A stretch of 64,000 nucleotides of DNA. Source: Actinomycetota bacterium (GTDB lineage Bacteria > Actinomycetota > Thermoleophilia > RBG-16-64-13). A program made the position numbers and the translations under genes. Position 1 is the stretch's first letter, and every line of letters begins with the position of its first letter. Positions 26,363 through 34,897 of this stretch are shown piece by piece. The stretch spans positions 119,840 through 183,839 of the forward strand of contig JADQBG010000011.1 of NCBI GenBank assembly GCA_016278725.1. The letters run 5' to 3'. The notes beneath the pieces were generated by a model. That model had not been told where the DNA came from. It did no database searches and worked only from the letters and a program-made list of their open reading frames with translations.

Positions 26363-26572
26363 CTAGGAAGCTCCCGTATTCTCCGCGGGCAGCACGAAGC
26401 AGAGTACCAAATAGGCCAACACGATGATCAGGTTGGGTCCGGGCAGCAGGATGGAAACCACCCACAGCAGCCGGATGATACTCGGATCCAGGCCCACGTA
26501 ATCCGCGATCCCCGCCGCCACTCCGCAGAGCATCTTCTCGTCCCGGGATCGCACCAGTTTCTTCTTCGCCAT
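26363..26572 (-). CDS. PspC-domain membrane protein
   Basis: This 69-residue protein is essentially one PspC domain: KKLVRSRDEKMLCGVAAGIADYVGLDPSIIRLLWV followed by two hydrophobic segments (VVSILLPG and LIIVLAYLVLCFVLP). In enterobacteria PspC takes part in envelope-stress sensing; stand-alone actinobacterial copies are less understood. The ATG at 26572 has AGGAGAG 6 nt upstream. It is the first gene of the run into uracil-DNA glycosylase and the tsa genes, and is divergent from the DUF2520 gene. Confidence 0.88.
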   Translation of the reverse strand: MAKKKLVRSRDEKMLCGVAAGIADYVGLDPSIIRLLWVVSILLPGPNLIIVLAYLVLCFVLPAENTGAS

Positions 26573-26726
26573 GTCACTCTCCTAATAGATGCGGCCGCTC
26601 TTCTTGGTGACCTACCCAAAGTCCCGCAGCTCACCACTCCTGACCGGCGTGATATTCTCGTCACGCCGTCTGGTATCTGCCCGCAGAACTGGAACGGGAC
26701 GACTTCTGAATACATCGCCCGAAAAA

Positions 26727-27704
26727 ATGTCCGCCTTCACCCGTGGCGCATCCGAACGCGCTCCCTTTCCTCAACCCCATTCATCCCCGCCCCGCGTGGC
26801 CATCATCGGAGCGGGCCGCATGGGCGTTGCCCTGGGCCTGGAGTTGCTCGCGCAGGGTGGCGAGCTTGCCGGTCATCTCAACCGGAGCGCCGAGGGCCGC
26901 CGGCAGGCCGCCCAGAGATTGGGCGTACCCGGCGCGGCCGACCTCCCCAGCCTTGCCGCCCGCGGGCCCGAACTGTGGCTCTTGACGGTTCCCGACGCTT
27001 CCCTGCCCGAGGTGGTGGAAACGCTCTCGCCTCTCATCGAGCCGGGTCAATACGTCGCCCACACCAGTGGCGCCACCTCGGTGTCTGTCCTGGAACCCTG
27101 CGCGGCGCGGGGAGCGGTCACCCTGGCCTTCCACCCCTTGCAGACGGTGACCGCGTCGCCGGCTCCCGAGCTCTTCCGGGGAATCAGCATCGCGGTGACG
27201 CCGGGAACCGGTGGGGGCGCCTGGGAGGCCGGTCTTCGCTTGGCGGAACTCCTCGGCGCGCGCCCTTTCCCGCTGCGGGACGAGGACCGCGCCCTCTACC
27301 ACGCGGCCGGTGTCATGGCCAGCAACTACGTCGTCACCCTCGCCTGGCTGGCGCGGCAACTCTTCCAACGCGTGGGTATTCCTGCCGACGGCGCGCTCGA
27401 TGCCCTGCTGCCGCTGACCACCAGAGCGGTGGAGAATTTGCGGGAGGTGGGAATTCCCCAAGCGCTTACCGGGCCCCTGTTGCGGGGAGACCTGGCCACG
27501 ATCGCCCGGCATCTCTCGACGCTCGAAGAGGAAGCTCCCGAAGCGCTGCCCGCCTACCGGGCGCTCGGCGGGGCCACGGTCGGCCTGCTGACCGAGCACC
27601 AACTGTTGCCCGAAGCCACGCTCTCGGAGCTCGAACAGATGCTCGCACCGCCAGCGCCGCCAGAACCTAGTGACCCGTCCACGTCGCCCAAAGGAACCCG
27701 ATGA
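26727..27704 (+). CDS. Rossmann-fold/DUF2520 oxidoreductase-like protein
   Basis: This 325-residue protein has the NAD(P) motif VAIIGAGRMGVALGLEL near residue 24 and a ketopantoate/prephenate-dehydrogenase-like layout. Characteristic segments are LWLLTVPDASLPEVVETL, YVAHTSGATSVSVLEP, LAFHPLQTV and ALYHAAGVMASNYVVTL, which fit the Rossmann-like plus DUF2520 family. The reaction is unknown. In many genomes this family sits beside panB/panC; panC lies 3 kb away on the other strand. The ATG at 26727 lacks a clear ribosome site; the GTG at the first strand is an alternative. A TGATATTCT extended -10 lies at about 26649. Confidence 0.85.
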   Translation: MSAFTRGASERAPFPQPHSSPPRVAIIGAGRMGVALGLELLAQGGELAGHLNRSAEGRRQAAQRLGVPGAADLPSLAARGPELWLLTVPDASLPEVVETLSPLIEPGQYVAHTSGATSVSVLEPCAARGAVTLAFHPLQTVTASPAPELFRGISIAVTPGTGGGAWEAGLRLAELLGARPFPLRDEDRALYHAAGVMASNYVVTLAWLARQLFQRVGIPADGALDALLPLTTRAVENLREVGIPQALTGPLLRGDLATIARHLSTLEEEAPEALPAYRALGGATVGLLTEHQLLPEATLSELEQMLAPPAPPEPSDPSTSPKGTR

Positions 27705-28174
27705 CCACCAGCATTCAGCAAGAAAAGGAGCACACCGCCGAAGGCCGGCTCACGGTCACGACCTACGAGATCCTGGTCTCCACCGCAGGCGATGCCGACA
27801 TCATCGGCCTCTCCGCGGAGGTTGCCTCGCTGCTGCAGGATTCCGGCCTCACCGCGGGCAGCGCCACCGTCTTCGTCCCCGGCGCAACCGGGGCGATCAC
27901 CACGCTGGAATTCGAGCCCGGAGTGGTGGCCGACTTTCGGCGCCTGTTCGACGAGTTGGCCGCGGCGGACCGCGACTACCGGCACAACCTGCTGCTGGGT
28001 GACGGCAACGGTCACTCTCACATCCGGGCGGGGCTCTTGGGTCCCAGCCTGGTGGTGCCTTTTACCGAGGCCCGGCTTCTGCTGGGGACCTGGCAGGAGA
28101 TCTGTCTGGTCTGCTTCGACAACCGTCCGCGGGGGCGCCGGCTGGTGGTTCAGTTCTCCGGGGTGAGCGCATGA
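27701..28174 (+). CDS. YjbQ/UPF0047 family protein
   Basis: This 157-residue protein carries the YjbQ signature: GLTAGSATVFVPGATGAITTLEFE, then YRHNLLLGDGNGHSHIRAGLLGPSLVVPF and LGTWQEICLVCFDNRPRGRRLVVQ. Family members can show weak thiamine-phosphate synthase activity, but the normal role is uncertain. The start overlaps the DUF2520 stop as ATGA and its stop overlaps the next gene as ATGA, so all three are tightly coupled. Confidence 0.9.
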   Translation: MTTSIQQEKEHTAEGRLTVTTYEILVSTAGDADIIGLSAEVASLLQDSGLTAGSATVFVPGATGAITTLEFEPGVVADFRRLFDELAAADRDYRHNLLLGDGNGHSHIRAGLLGPSLVVPFTEARLLLGTWQEICLVCFDNRPRGRRLVVQFSGVSA

Positions 28175-29457
28175 AGGCGCGTCTGCAGGTAGCGCTGGAC
28201 TTCGTTGATCTGCCCCGCGCCCTCCGGGTGGCCGAGCAGGCCGTCGAGGGTGGGGCCGACTGGCTGGAGGCGGGCACTCCTCTGATCAAGAGCGAGGGAC
28301 TGCAGGCGGTGCGGGCCCTGCGGGAGCGCTGGCCCGGGCTCACCATCGTGGCCGACATGAAGACCATGGACGCGGGCCGCGCCGAGGTGGAGTACGCCGC
28401 CAAGGCGGGCGCCAAAGTCGTCGGCGTGCTGGGCGCGGCCTCGGACGCCACCATCCGCGAGTGCGTGGAGGCGGGGCGCAACTACGGCGCCGAGATCATC
28501 GTGGACATGATCCAGGTCTCGGACCCGGTGGTGCGGGCCCGCGAGGTCGAGGCCCTCGGTGCCTCCTACATCGGGATTCACGTGGCCATCGACGAGCAGA
28601 TGGCCGGCCGCACGCCCTTCGAGGTGCTGAAGCAGGTGGCGGAGGCGGTCTCCATCCCCGTGGCCGTCGCCGGCGGAATCAATTCGGAGACCGCGGCGGC
28701 GGCGGTCGAGGCCGGCGCCGCCATAGTCATAGTGGGCGGAGCCATCACCAAGGCCAAGGACGTGCGCGAGGCCGCCGCCCAGATCAGACAGGCGCTCGAC
28801 GAGGGCACGAGTGTCAAGTCCGAGTACTTCGTGCGCGCGGGAGAAGCCGATCTGCGAGAGCAGTTGCTCCGGGTCTCAGCCGCCAACGTCTCCGACGCGC
28901 AGCACCGCAGCGGCGATCTTCCCGGCATCACCCCCCGGGTGCCCGGAGCCAAGATGGCGGGACCGGTGCTCACCGTGCGCACCTACCCCGGCGACTGGGC
29001 CAAGCCGGTGGAGGCCATCGACGAAGCCGAAGAAGGCACCGTGCTGGTCATCGACGCGGGGGGTTCCCTGCCCGCGGTCTGGGGCGAGCTCGCCACCCAC
29101 TCGGCGGTGCAGCGTAAGCTGGCCGGAGTGGTCATTCACGGGGCCGCCCGCGACCTGCCCGAGATTCTCGCCCTGGGTTTTCCCCTCTTCTCCAGCCTGG
29201 TCACCCCCACGGCGGGCGAGCCCAAGGGCTTCGGCGAGATCGGAGCCCCGATCCGCATCGCCGGGGTGACCGTCCGCACGGGCGACTGGGTGGTGGGCGA
29301 CGACGACGGGGTCTGCGTGATCCCCAAGGAGAAGGCGGTCGAGACCACCAACCGGGCCATGGACGTGCTCGAGCGGGAGAACCGCCTGCGCCAGGAGATC
29401 CAGGAGGGCAGCACCCTGAGTCAGGTGGCCTACCTGCTCAAATGGGAGAAGCGCTAG
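28171..29457 (+). CDS. Fusion of 3-hexulose-6-phosphate synthase and RraA/HMG-aldolase-like domain
   Basis: This 428-residue two-domain protein has residues 1-210 as an OMPDC-superfamily hexulose-6-phosphate synthase: VALDFVDLPRAL, the catalytic ADMKTMDAG (DxKxxD) and VAVAGGINSETA for phosphate binding. Residues about 220-428 are RraA-like: GELATHSAVQRKLAGVVIHGAARD, the metal/substrate site of 4-hydroxy-4-methyl-2-oxoglutarate aldolase relatives, and DWVVGDDDGVCVIP. This fusion is typical of archaea, where HPS runs in reverse to make ribulose-5-phosphate and fix pentose supply. No hexulose-phosphate isomerase (phi) gene is visible. The role of the RraA half is unknown. Confidence 0.9.
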   Translation: MKARLQVALDFVDLPRALRVAEQAVEGGADWLEAGTPLIKSEGLQAVRALRERWPGLTIVADMKTMDAGRAEVEYAAKAGAKVVGVLGAASDATIRECVEAGRNYGAEIIVDMIQVSDPVVRAREVEALGASYIGIHVAIDEQMAGRTPFEVLKQVAEAVSIPVAVAGGINSETAAAAVEAGAAIVIVGGAITKAKDVREAAAQIRQALDEGTSVKSEYFVRAGEADLREQLLRVSAANVSDAQHRSGDLPGITPRVPGAKMAGPVLTVRTYPGDWAKPVEAIDEAEEGTVLVIDAGGSLPAVWGELATHSAVQRKLAGVVIHGAARDLPEILALGFPLFSSLVTPTAGEPKGFGEIGAPIRIAGVTVRTGDWVVGDDDGVCVIPKEKAVETTNRAMDVLERENRLRQEIQEGSTLSQVAYLLKWEKR

Positions 29458-29559
29458 GCTGTTTTTCGATTGACTCGCCGCCGCAGAGTGGTTCCCATTC
29501 GCGGGCTCCCCGTCACCGGCGCCCGAGTAGCCCCGGCCGGCGGCGGGGAAACTTCGGGC

Positions 29560-30465
29560 ATGGACCCTAAGAGAAGTCTCGATCGGAGCCGGCGGGCGGC
29601 CCGCCACCGGCCGTCTGCGCTCCCGCGCACTAGCGAACCGCGGACCGGGATGCCACCCACCGGGACGCCGCTCACCCGAGCGCCACTACCCGCCGCCCTG
29701 GTCGTGGCTGTTCTGGGGCTTGCTCTGCTCGGACGCCTGCTGGCCGCGGCTCCCGCGCAAGCGCACGTCCCGCTGCTGGAACCGGCCGAGCACCGCGGCG
29801 CAGATGGCGCCGAGGAAGGCTCAGCCTTCCCGGGGGCCGTCCAGGTGCCCACTCCGGAGGTCTCGCGCGCCGTCTACGGCACCCTGGCCCCGGACGAACA
29901 GTTCGACGCCTATCGCTTCACGGTGGACGAGGGCGTCACCATCCCCGTTCACATCCTGGTGCCCGCCGACGGGGAGCTCTCCGATTTCCGGCCTTCCTTC
30001 GCGCTCGTGGGCCCAGGAATTGAATCGCGGGGCTCGCCGCCGGCCTTCATCGCGCAGGCCCTTTCGGCAGACGCCTCGGGCGGGGGGATTTCGGCGGACA
30101 CCCCGGTCATGGTGGTGACTCACGAGCCCGGCGAACGCAGCACCTTCTTCGAGCCCTTCAGTCTGGAGCGCTACTGGGAAGGACCCGAAGTCAAAGCCGA
30201 GCTGGTCCCCGGTCAAAGCTATTTCCTGCTGGTCTGGGATGAGGGCGTCCGCTCGCAGGCTCTCCCCTACGTGCTGGGTTTGGGTGACGTGGAGCGCTTT
30301 GGCTTCAGCGAGGCGCTTCACTCGGTGACGGCGGTGTTTCGGCTGAAGCTGGGGCTCTACGGCCAGGAGGAGTTCCAGTGGGGCTGGTTCTTCATCCTTC
30401 TGCTGATCCTGGTTTTCCTGCTGGGCGGGGCCTTCTTCTTGGGGAGGCGCATGCTCTCTCGGTAG
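29560..30465 (+). CDS. Secreted/membrane-anchored protein of unknown function
   Basis: This 301-residue protein from the ATG at 29560 has GGGGAAA upstream; a TTG at 29470 would add 30 residues. An Arg-rich N-terminus precedes a signal-like helix (ALVVAVLGLALLGRLLAAAP) ending AQA-H, so residues after about 70 should be outside. The outer part has beta-rich segments (AYRFTVDEGVTIPVHILVP, PVMVVTHEPGERSTFFEPF, QSYFLLVWDEGVRSQ). A C-terminal transmembrane helix (WFFILLLILVFLLGGAFFLG) and RRMLSR tail anchor it. I recognise no family; type-I membrane topology is inferred. A ~100-nt gap after HPS-RraA leaves co-transcription uncertain. Confidence 0.7.
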   Translation: MDPKRSLDRSRRAARHRPSALPRTSEPRTGMPPTGTPLTRAPLPAALVVAVLGLALLGRLLAAAPAQAHVPLLEPAEHRGADGAEEGSAFPGAVQVPTPEVSRAVYGTLAPDEQFDAYRFTVDEGVTIPVHILVPADGELSDFRPSFALVGPGIESRGSPPAFIAQALSADASGGGISADTPVMVVTHEPGERSTFFEPFSLERYWEGPEVKAELVPGQSYFLLVWDEGVRSQALPYVLGLGDVERFGFSEALHSVTAVFRLKLGLYGQEEFQWGWFFILLLILVFLLGGAFFLGRRMLSR

Positions 30466-30487
30466 AGCGCGCGGCGCCGGCTATCCC

Positions 30488-31336
30488 CTAGCGAAGGTCG
30501 ATGATCACGTTGTCGATCAGCCGGGTCTTCCCGAAAAAGACGGCCACCGCGAGCAATACCTCCCCGGTGATGCGCTCGACGCTCTGAAGCGTCTGCGTGG
30601 AGACCAGTTCGACGTAATCCACGCGCGCTCCCGGGACGCCTTCTATCCGCCGGCGCACCTGGTCGCGCACCGCCTCCGCATCGCGCTCGCCCGCCCGCAC
30701 CGCGACCTCAGCCTCGCACAGAGCGCGCTGAAGCATGGGAGCGGCCCGCCGCTCCTCCTCGGAGAGATAGACGTTCCGCGAACTGAGCGCCAGCCCGTCG
30801 GCCTCGCGCACGATGGGAGCCACCACCACCTCGGCTCCCAGATCGAGATCGCGGGTCATCCGGCGGATGACGAGGGCCTGCTGGGCGTCCTTCTGACCGA
30901 AGTAGGCGCGGTCGGGACGGCAGATACCGAACAGCTTGGTGACCACCGTGGTCACCCCCCGGAAGTGCCCGGGCCGGCTGCGGCCGCAGAGGCCCCGAGT
31001 GAGTTCCTCCACCTCGACCCAGGTGCGGTGATCGGGGGCGTACATCTCCTCCGCCGCGGGTGCGAACACCAGGTCGACGCCCGCCTGTTCCGCGAGCTCG
31101 AGGTCGCGTTCGAGGTCGCGGGGGTATCTTTCCAGATCTTCTCCCGGGCCGAACTGGGTGGGGTTCACGAAGATCGAGAGGACCACGTAGTCGTTCTCCT
31201 GCCGCGCCCGGCGCACCAGAGAAAGATGGCCCTCGTGCAGATAGCCCATGGTGGGCACGAGGCCGACCGAGGCTCCTCGCCTGCGGGTCTCCTCGACCAG
31301 CGCGCGCACTTCGGCCTTTTCCCGACTCAGTTGCAC
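30488..31336 (-). CDS. panC: Pantothenate synthetase
   Basis: This 282-residue enzyme condenses pantoate and beta-alanine with ATP. It has the nucleotidyltransferase HIGH motif in VPTMGYLHEGHLSL, SIFVNPTQFGPGEDLERYPR, and the KMSK-like region with LALSSRNVYLS. The C-terminal VDYVELVSTQTL and TRLIDNVIID complete the fold. GTG at 31336 has GGAGGAG 6 nt upstream. panB and panD are not in the window. The upstream S58 peptidase gene is 54 nt away. Confidence 0.95.
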   Translation of the reverse strand: MQLSREKAEVRALVEETRRRGASVGLVPTMGYLHEGHLSLVRRARQENDYVVLSIFVNPTQFGPGEDLERYPRDLERDLELAEQAGVDLVFAPAAEEMYAPDHRTWVEVEELTRGLCGRSRPGHFRGVTTVVTKLFGICRPDRAYFGQKDAQQALVIRRMTRDLDLGAEVVVAPIVREADGLALSSRNVYLSEEERRAAPMLQRALCEAEVAVRAGERDAEAVRDQVRRRIEGVPGARVDYVELVSTQTLQSVERITGEVLLAVAVFFGKTRLIDNVIIDLR

Positions 31337-31390
31337 CGCCTACTCCTCCACGCCCGCACGGGGAACCCGCGGCCGCCCGGCGGCCGGGGA

Positions 31391-32455
31391 CTAGGCATCG
31401 CCCCGCCCGTCATCCAACCGCCCGCCCTGCGCATCGCCCGGTCCGCCATCAAACGCGTCACCGCGCGAATCGCCCAGAGCGGGGACCCCGGCGAGTGAGG
31501 TCGCCAATCGCACCGCCCGGCGCACGCCGGCCGAAACCACGTCGACCGCGGCGGTACCCACCTGAAAGACACTCGCCGGCCGTTGCCCGGTGGCCATCAC
31601 GAAGACCGCGTCGCCGTCCACCGGAGTGTGCACGGGAGAGATGGTGCGCGCCAGCCCGTTGTGGGCCATGCGGGCAACCATGAGACATTCGATTTTGCGC
31701 AGATCCGCGTTGGTCACCACCACGGATAGGGTGGTGTTCTGGCCCGCGCGTTCGAACAACGGGTAGTCATGCTGCGCCAACAGGAAGCGGTGGGCATCCA
31801 CGAAACCGCCGCCCGCACCCCCTGCGCGGGCCCCGGCCAGGATCGAGCCGTCTTCGGCAAGGACATCGCCGAAGGCGTTCGCCACCGTCAGCGCCGCCAC
31901 CCGCACGTCCCCGGGGAGCGTCATGGCCGCGGCGCCGAAACCACCCTTCATCCAACCGGTCTCCCCCAGCACCTTGCCCACGGTGGCCCCGGTGCCCACC
32001 CCCACACTGCCCTCTTCGAGTTCTGGCGCATCGGCGCCGGAAGCGGCCGCGCTGATGCCGGCCATGGCCGCCTCGGCCGCCGCGTATCCCGCGTCCGGCC
32101 GCGGCCGCCTGCCGGGCTCGCCCAACCCCAGATCGTAGATGACCGCGCCGGAGACCAGGGGAATGGCGGCGTAGGGAGTGGCGTAGCCCAGGCCCCGCTC
32201 CTCGAGGTACTCGACCACGCCGTCGGCCGCGCCCAAGCCGGGGGCGCTGCCTCCGCAGAGGATGATCGCTTGGATCTGAGAAACACTGGCGAGGGGGGAG
32301 AGCAGGTCGGTTTCCCGGGTGCCCGGAGCCATGCCGCGGACCTCGGCCGAGGCGGTCACGCCCTGCGGGGCGAGTACCACGGTGCAACCGGTGGCCCCCT
32401 CCCGGTCGGTCCAGTGACCGGCGGAAACGCCCTCTATGTCCAGCTTGAAGCTCAC
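31391..32455 (-). CDS. P1/DmpA-family (S58) self-processing aminopeptidase-like protein
   Basis: This 354-residue Ntn-type hydrolase has the family pattern GHWTDREGATGCTVVLAP, AIILCGGSAPGLGAADGVVEYLEERG, GSVGVGTGATVGK and ALTVANAFGDV. The likely autocleavage site is Asn-Thr within RAGQNTTLSVVVTNADL, giving an N-terminal Thr nucleophile as in NylC and relatives. Members hydrolyse D-amino-acid or beta-peptide amides; the substrate here is unknown. The last ~30 residues are an Asp/Gly repeat tail (DSRGDAFDGGPGD-like). It lies downstream of rho and upstream of panC. Confidence 0.88.
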   Translation of the reverse strand: MSFKLDIEGVSAGHWTDREGATGCTVVLAPQGVTASAEVRGMAPGTRETDLLSPLASVSQIQAIILCGGSAPGLGAADGVVEYLEERGLGYATPYAAIPLVSGAVIYDLGLGEPGRRPRPDAGYAAAEAAMAGISAAASGADAPELEEGSVGVGTGATVGKVLGETGWMKGGFGAAAMTLPGDVRVAALTVANAFGDVLAEDGSILAGARAGGAGGGFVDAHRFLLAQHDYPLFERAGQNTTLSVVVTNADLRKIECLMVARMAHNGLARTISPVHTPVDGDAVFVMATGQRPASVFQVGTAAVDVVSAGVRRAVRLATSLAGVPALGDSRGDAFDGGPGDAQGGRLDDGRGDA

Positions 32456-32480
32456 GAAGGCAGCGCGAGGCCCAAAGCGG

Positions 32481-33731
32481 CTAGCGGGAGTTCTTCCTCA
32501 TCGCTTCGAGGAACTGAGTGTTCGACTTGGTCTCTTTCAGCTTGTTGATCAACAACTCGATGGCCGCGTTCGGTTCGAGGGCGTGCAGCACGGAGCGGAG
32601 CTTCCACACCACCTTGGCCTCTTCCGGGGTCATCAGCAATTCTTCCTTCCTCGTGCCCGACTTCTCTATGTCGATGGCGGGGAAGATGCGCTTGTTCGCG
32701 AGCCCGCGGCTCAGGTGGACTTCCATGTTGCCGGTCCCCTTGAACTCCTCGAAGATCACCTCGTCCATGCGCGACCCCGTATCGACCAGGGCGGTGGCCA
32801 GGATGGTCAGCGAGCCGCCTTCCTCGATGTTACGAGCCGCCCCGAAGAACTTCTTGGGCGGGTAGAGCGCGGTGGAGTCGACGCCGCCGGAAAGGATGCG
32901 GCCGCTGGCGGGTGCCGCCAGGTTGTAGGCCCGGGCCAGCCGGGTGATGGAATCGAGCAGCACGACCACGTCCCTGCCCACCTCGACCAGGCGCTTGACC
33001 CGCTCGAGCACCAACTCGGTCACCTGCAGGTGGTTGTCCGCGGGCTGGTCGAAGGTCGAGGCCACCACTTCCCCATTCACCGAACGCTCCATGTCGGTGA
33101 CTTCCTCCGGGCGCTCATCGACCAGCAGCACCAGCAGGTGCACCTCGGGATTGTTCTCGGTGATGGAGTTGGCCAGTTCTTTGAGGATGGTGGTCTTACC
33201 GGCCTTCGGCGGGGAGACGATCAGACCCCGCTGGCCCTTGCCAATCGGGCTGACCAGATCCATGACGCGGGGGGCGATGCGGTCGGGGCTGGTCTCCAGA
33301 CGCAAGCGCTCTTCGGGAAACAGGGGCGTCAGCGAATCGAAGTTCGGGCGGTGGCGGGCGGCTTCGGGATCGAGCCCGTTGACCGTATTTATCTTGAGCA
33401 GGGCGTGGTACTTCTCGTTGTCCTTGGGATTCCGGACCTGACCGGTGATCTCGTCTCCGCGGCGCAGCTTGAAGCGCCGGATCTGAGAGAGCGAGACGTA
33501 GATATCGGAATCGGACTGCGTGTACCCCTGTGTCCGGAGGAAGCCAAAGCCGTCCGGAAGTATGTCCAAGAGCCCGGTCCGCACCTGCAGGCCTTTGTCA
33601 CCGGACTGCTCGTTCAGGATCCGATTGATCAGATCCTGCTTGGAATACTTGCGGAAGTTCTTTATGCCCAGCTCTGACGCGACCTGATGCAGATCGGACA
33701 ATAGCTTGGGTTCTAGTTCGGTTAGCTCCAT
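32481..33731 (-). CDS. rho: Transcription termination factor Rho
   Basis: This 416-residue hexameric RNA helicase has an N-terminal Rho helix domain (LSDLHQVASELGIKNF) and the RNA-binding cold-shock domain (GFGFLRTQGYTQSDSDIYVSLSQIRRF). Walker A is SPPKAGKTT (about 180) and Walker B lies in VVVLLDSITRLARAYN. The late GGVDSTALYPPK and GTGNMEVHLSRGLANKRIFPAID motifs are present. It lacks the long basic insertion seen in many high-GC actinobacterial Rho proteins. ATG at 33731 has GGAGGAA upstream. The upstream AT-rich leader (33732-33868) probably holds the promoter. Confidence 0.97.
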   Translation of the reverse strand: MELTELEPKLLSDLHQVASELGIKNFRKYSKQDLINRILNEQSGDKGLQVRTGLLDILPDGFGFLRTQGYTQSDSDIYVSLSQIRRFKLRRGDEITGQVRNPKDNEKYHALLKINTVNGLDPEAARHRPNFDSLTPLFPEERLRLETSPDRIAPRVMDLVSPIGKGQRGLIVSPPKAGKTTILKELANSITENNPEVHLLVLLVDERPEEVTDMERSVNGEVVASTFDQPADNHLQVTELVLERVKRLVEVGRDVVVLLDSITRLARAYNLAAPASGRILSGGVDSTALYPPKKFFGAARNIEEGGSLTILATALVDTGSRMDEVIFEEFKGTGNMEVHLSRGLANKRIFPAIDIEKSGTRKEELLMTPEEAKVVWKLRSVLHALEPNAAIELLINKLKETKSNTQFLEAMRKNSR

Positions 33732-33868
33732 CGTTCCTCCAGCGACCACGTCTGCAGCCTCTCTTCTGAATAATTGGGAAAATACCTAAAATTGAACAAT
33801 CAGAATTCCCATAGTGGTGAAATGAATCCTCGTGCTACGAACAGCTACGGCATGACGCCTGCGTTCGC

Positions 33869-34897
33869 TTAAAGTCGGATCTCCCGCCGTTCCTGCGTGA
33901 AGAGCTGGATATTGTCGACGAAGCGAACGTTGCGGCACCGGGTGCACATGACTAGGGTCTGGGTGCGGGCCCCGTGGCCGAAATAGAAGACGCCGCGTAG
34001 AAGGTCGCTGCGGGTGACGCCCGTCGCGCTAAAGACGACGTCGCCCTTAACCATATCATCTGTCGAGAGTTTTGCCTCGATATCGTCGATCCCCAGCTTT
34101 TGGCAGGCCTCCACCTCGCTGCGCGACAGCGGCCAGAACCGCGCCTGGATCTCGCCGCCAAGGGATCTCATGGCGGCGGCGGTCATGATCCCCTCGGGCG
34201 CCCCACCGATACCGATGTAGACGTGGTCGCCGGTTCCCTGCACCGCCGCCGATATGCTGGCGGTGATATCACCGTCGGGGATCAGTTTGATGCGCGCCTT
34301 GGTCGCCCGGATCTCCTCGATGAGGTCCTCGTGCCGGGGACGATCCAGGGTGATCACCGAGATGTCCTTGACCGGCCGGTCGTACGCTTTGGCGATCGCC
34401 TTGAGATTCTCGCTCACCGGCAGGTCCATGTCCACGGAGCCCGCCGCGCGGGGGCCCACCACGATCTTCTGCATGTACATGCGCGGGACCGGCAGGATGT
34501 TGCCGGGCGCAGCCACCGCCAGCACCGACATCGCCCCGGTCTGACCGCGGGCCAGACTCTCGGTGCCTTCGAGCGCATCGACGGCCAACTCGCAGCGGCG
34601 GCCCCCGGCCCCCACTTCGCGTCCGCCGATCAGCCCGTCCGCTCCATAGCGGTCCCCGAAACCCACGGTAACCCGCGCGGAGATGGCCATAGCGTCCAGA
34701 GTCTTGCGCATCGCATCCACGGCGGCCCGATGAGCGACCGCCCCCTCGCCCTGACCCCGCATCCGGGCGGCTTCCAGCGCGGCCGCCTCGGTCGCCTTCA
34801 CGAAGTCGTCACACATGCAGCGCCCGTCCGGTCCCCCATCCATGTTGGCAGCCTGCGGCAGGCCTTCCCCTTTCCGCTTGTCCGCCTTGGGTTTCAT
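33869..34897 (-). CDS. glpX: Class II fructose-1,6-bisphosphatase (GlpX type)
   Basis: This 342-residue enzyme makes fructose-6-phosphate in gluconeogenesis. It shows GFGDRYGADGLIGGREVG, the metal/substrate motif ELAVDALEGTESLARGQTGAMSVLA, ISVITLDRPRHEDLIEEIRA, IPDGDITASISAAV and GIGGAPEGIMTAAAMRSLGGE. The residue after EGT is Glu, where known GlpX proteins have Thr or Asn. ATG at 34897 overlaps the 2-phosphoglycerate kinase stop (ATGA). Cys-rich N-terminal CMCD and C-terminal MCTRCRNVRF segments are extra. It closes the cDPG operon. Confidence 0.92.
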   Translation of the reverse strand: MKPKADKRKGEGLPQAANMDGGPDGRCMCDDFVKATEAAALEAARMRGQGEGAVAHRAAVDAMRKTLDAMAISARVTVGFGDRYGADGLIGGREVGAGGRRCELAVDALEGTESLARGQTGAMSVLAVAAPGNILPVPRMYMQKIVVGPRAAGSVDMDLPVSENLKAIAKAYDRPVKDISVITLDRPRHEDLIEEIRATKARIKLIPDGDITASISAAVQGTGDHVYIGIGGAPEGIMTAAAMRSLGGEIQARFWPLSRSEVEACQKLGIDDIEAKLSTDDMVKGDVVFSATGVTRSDLLRGVFYFGHGARTQTLVMCTRCRNVRFVDNIQLFTQERREIRL

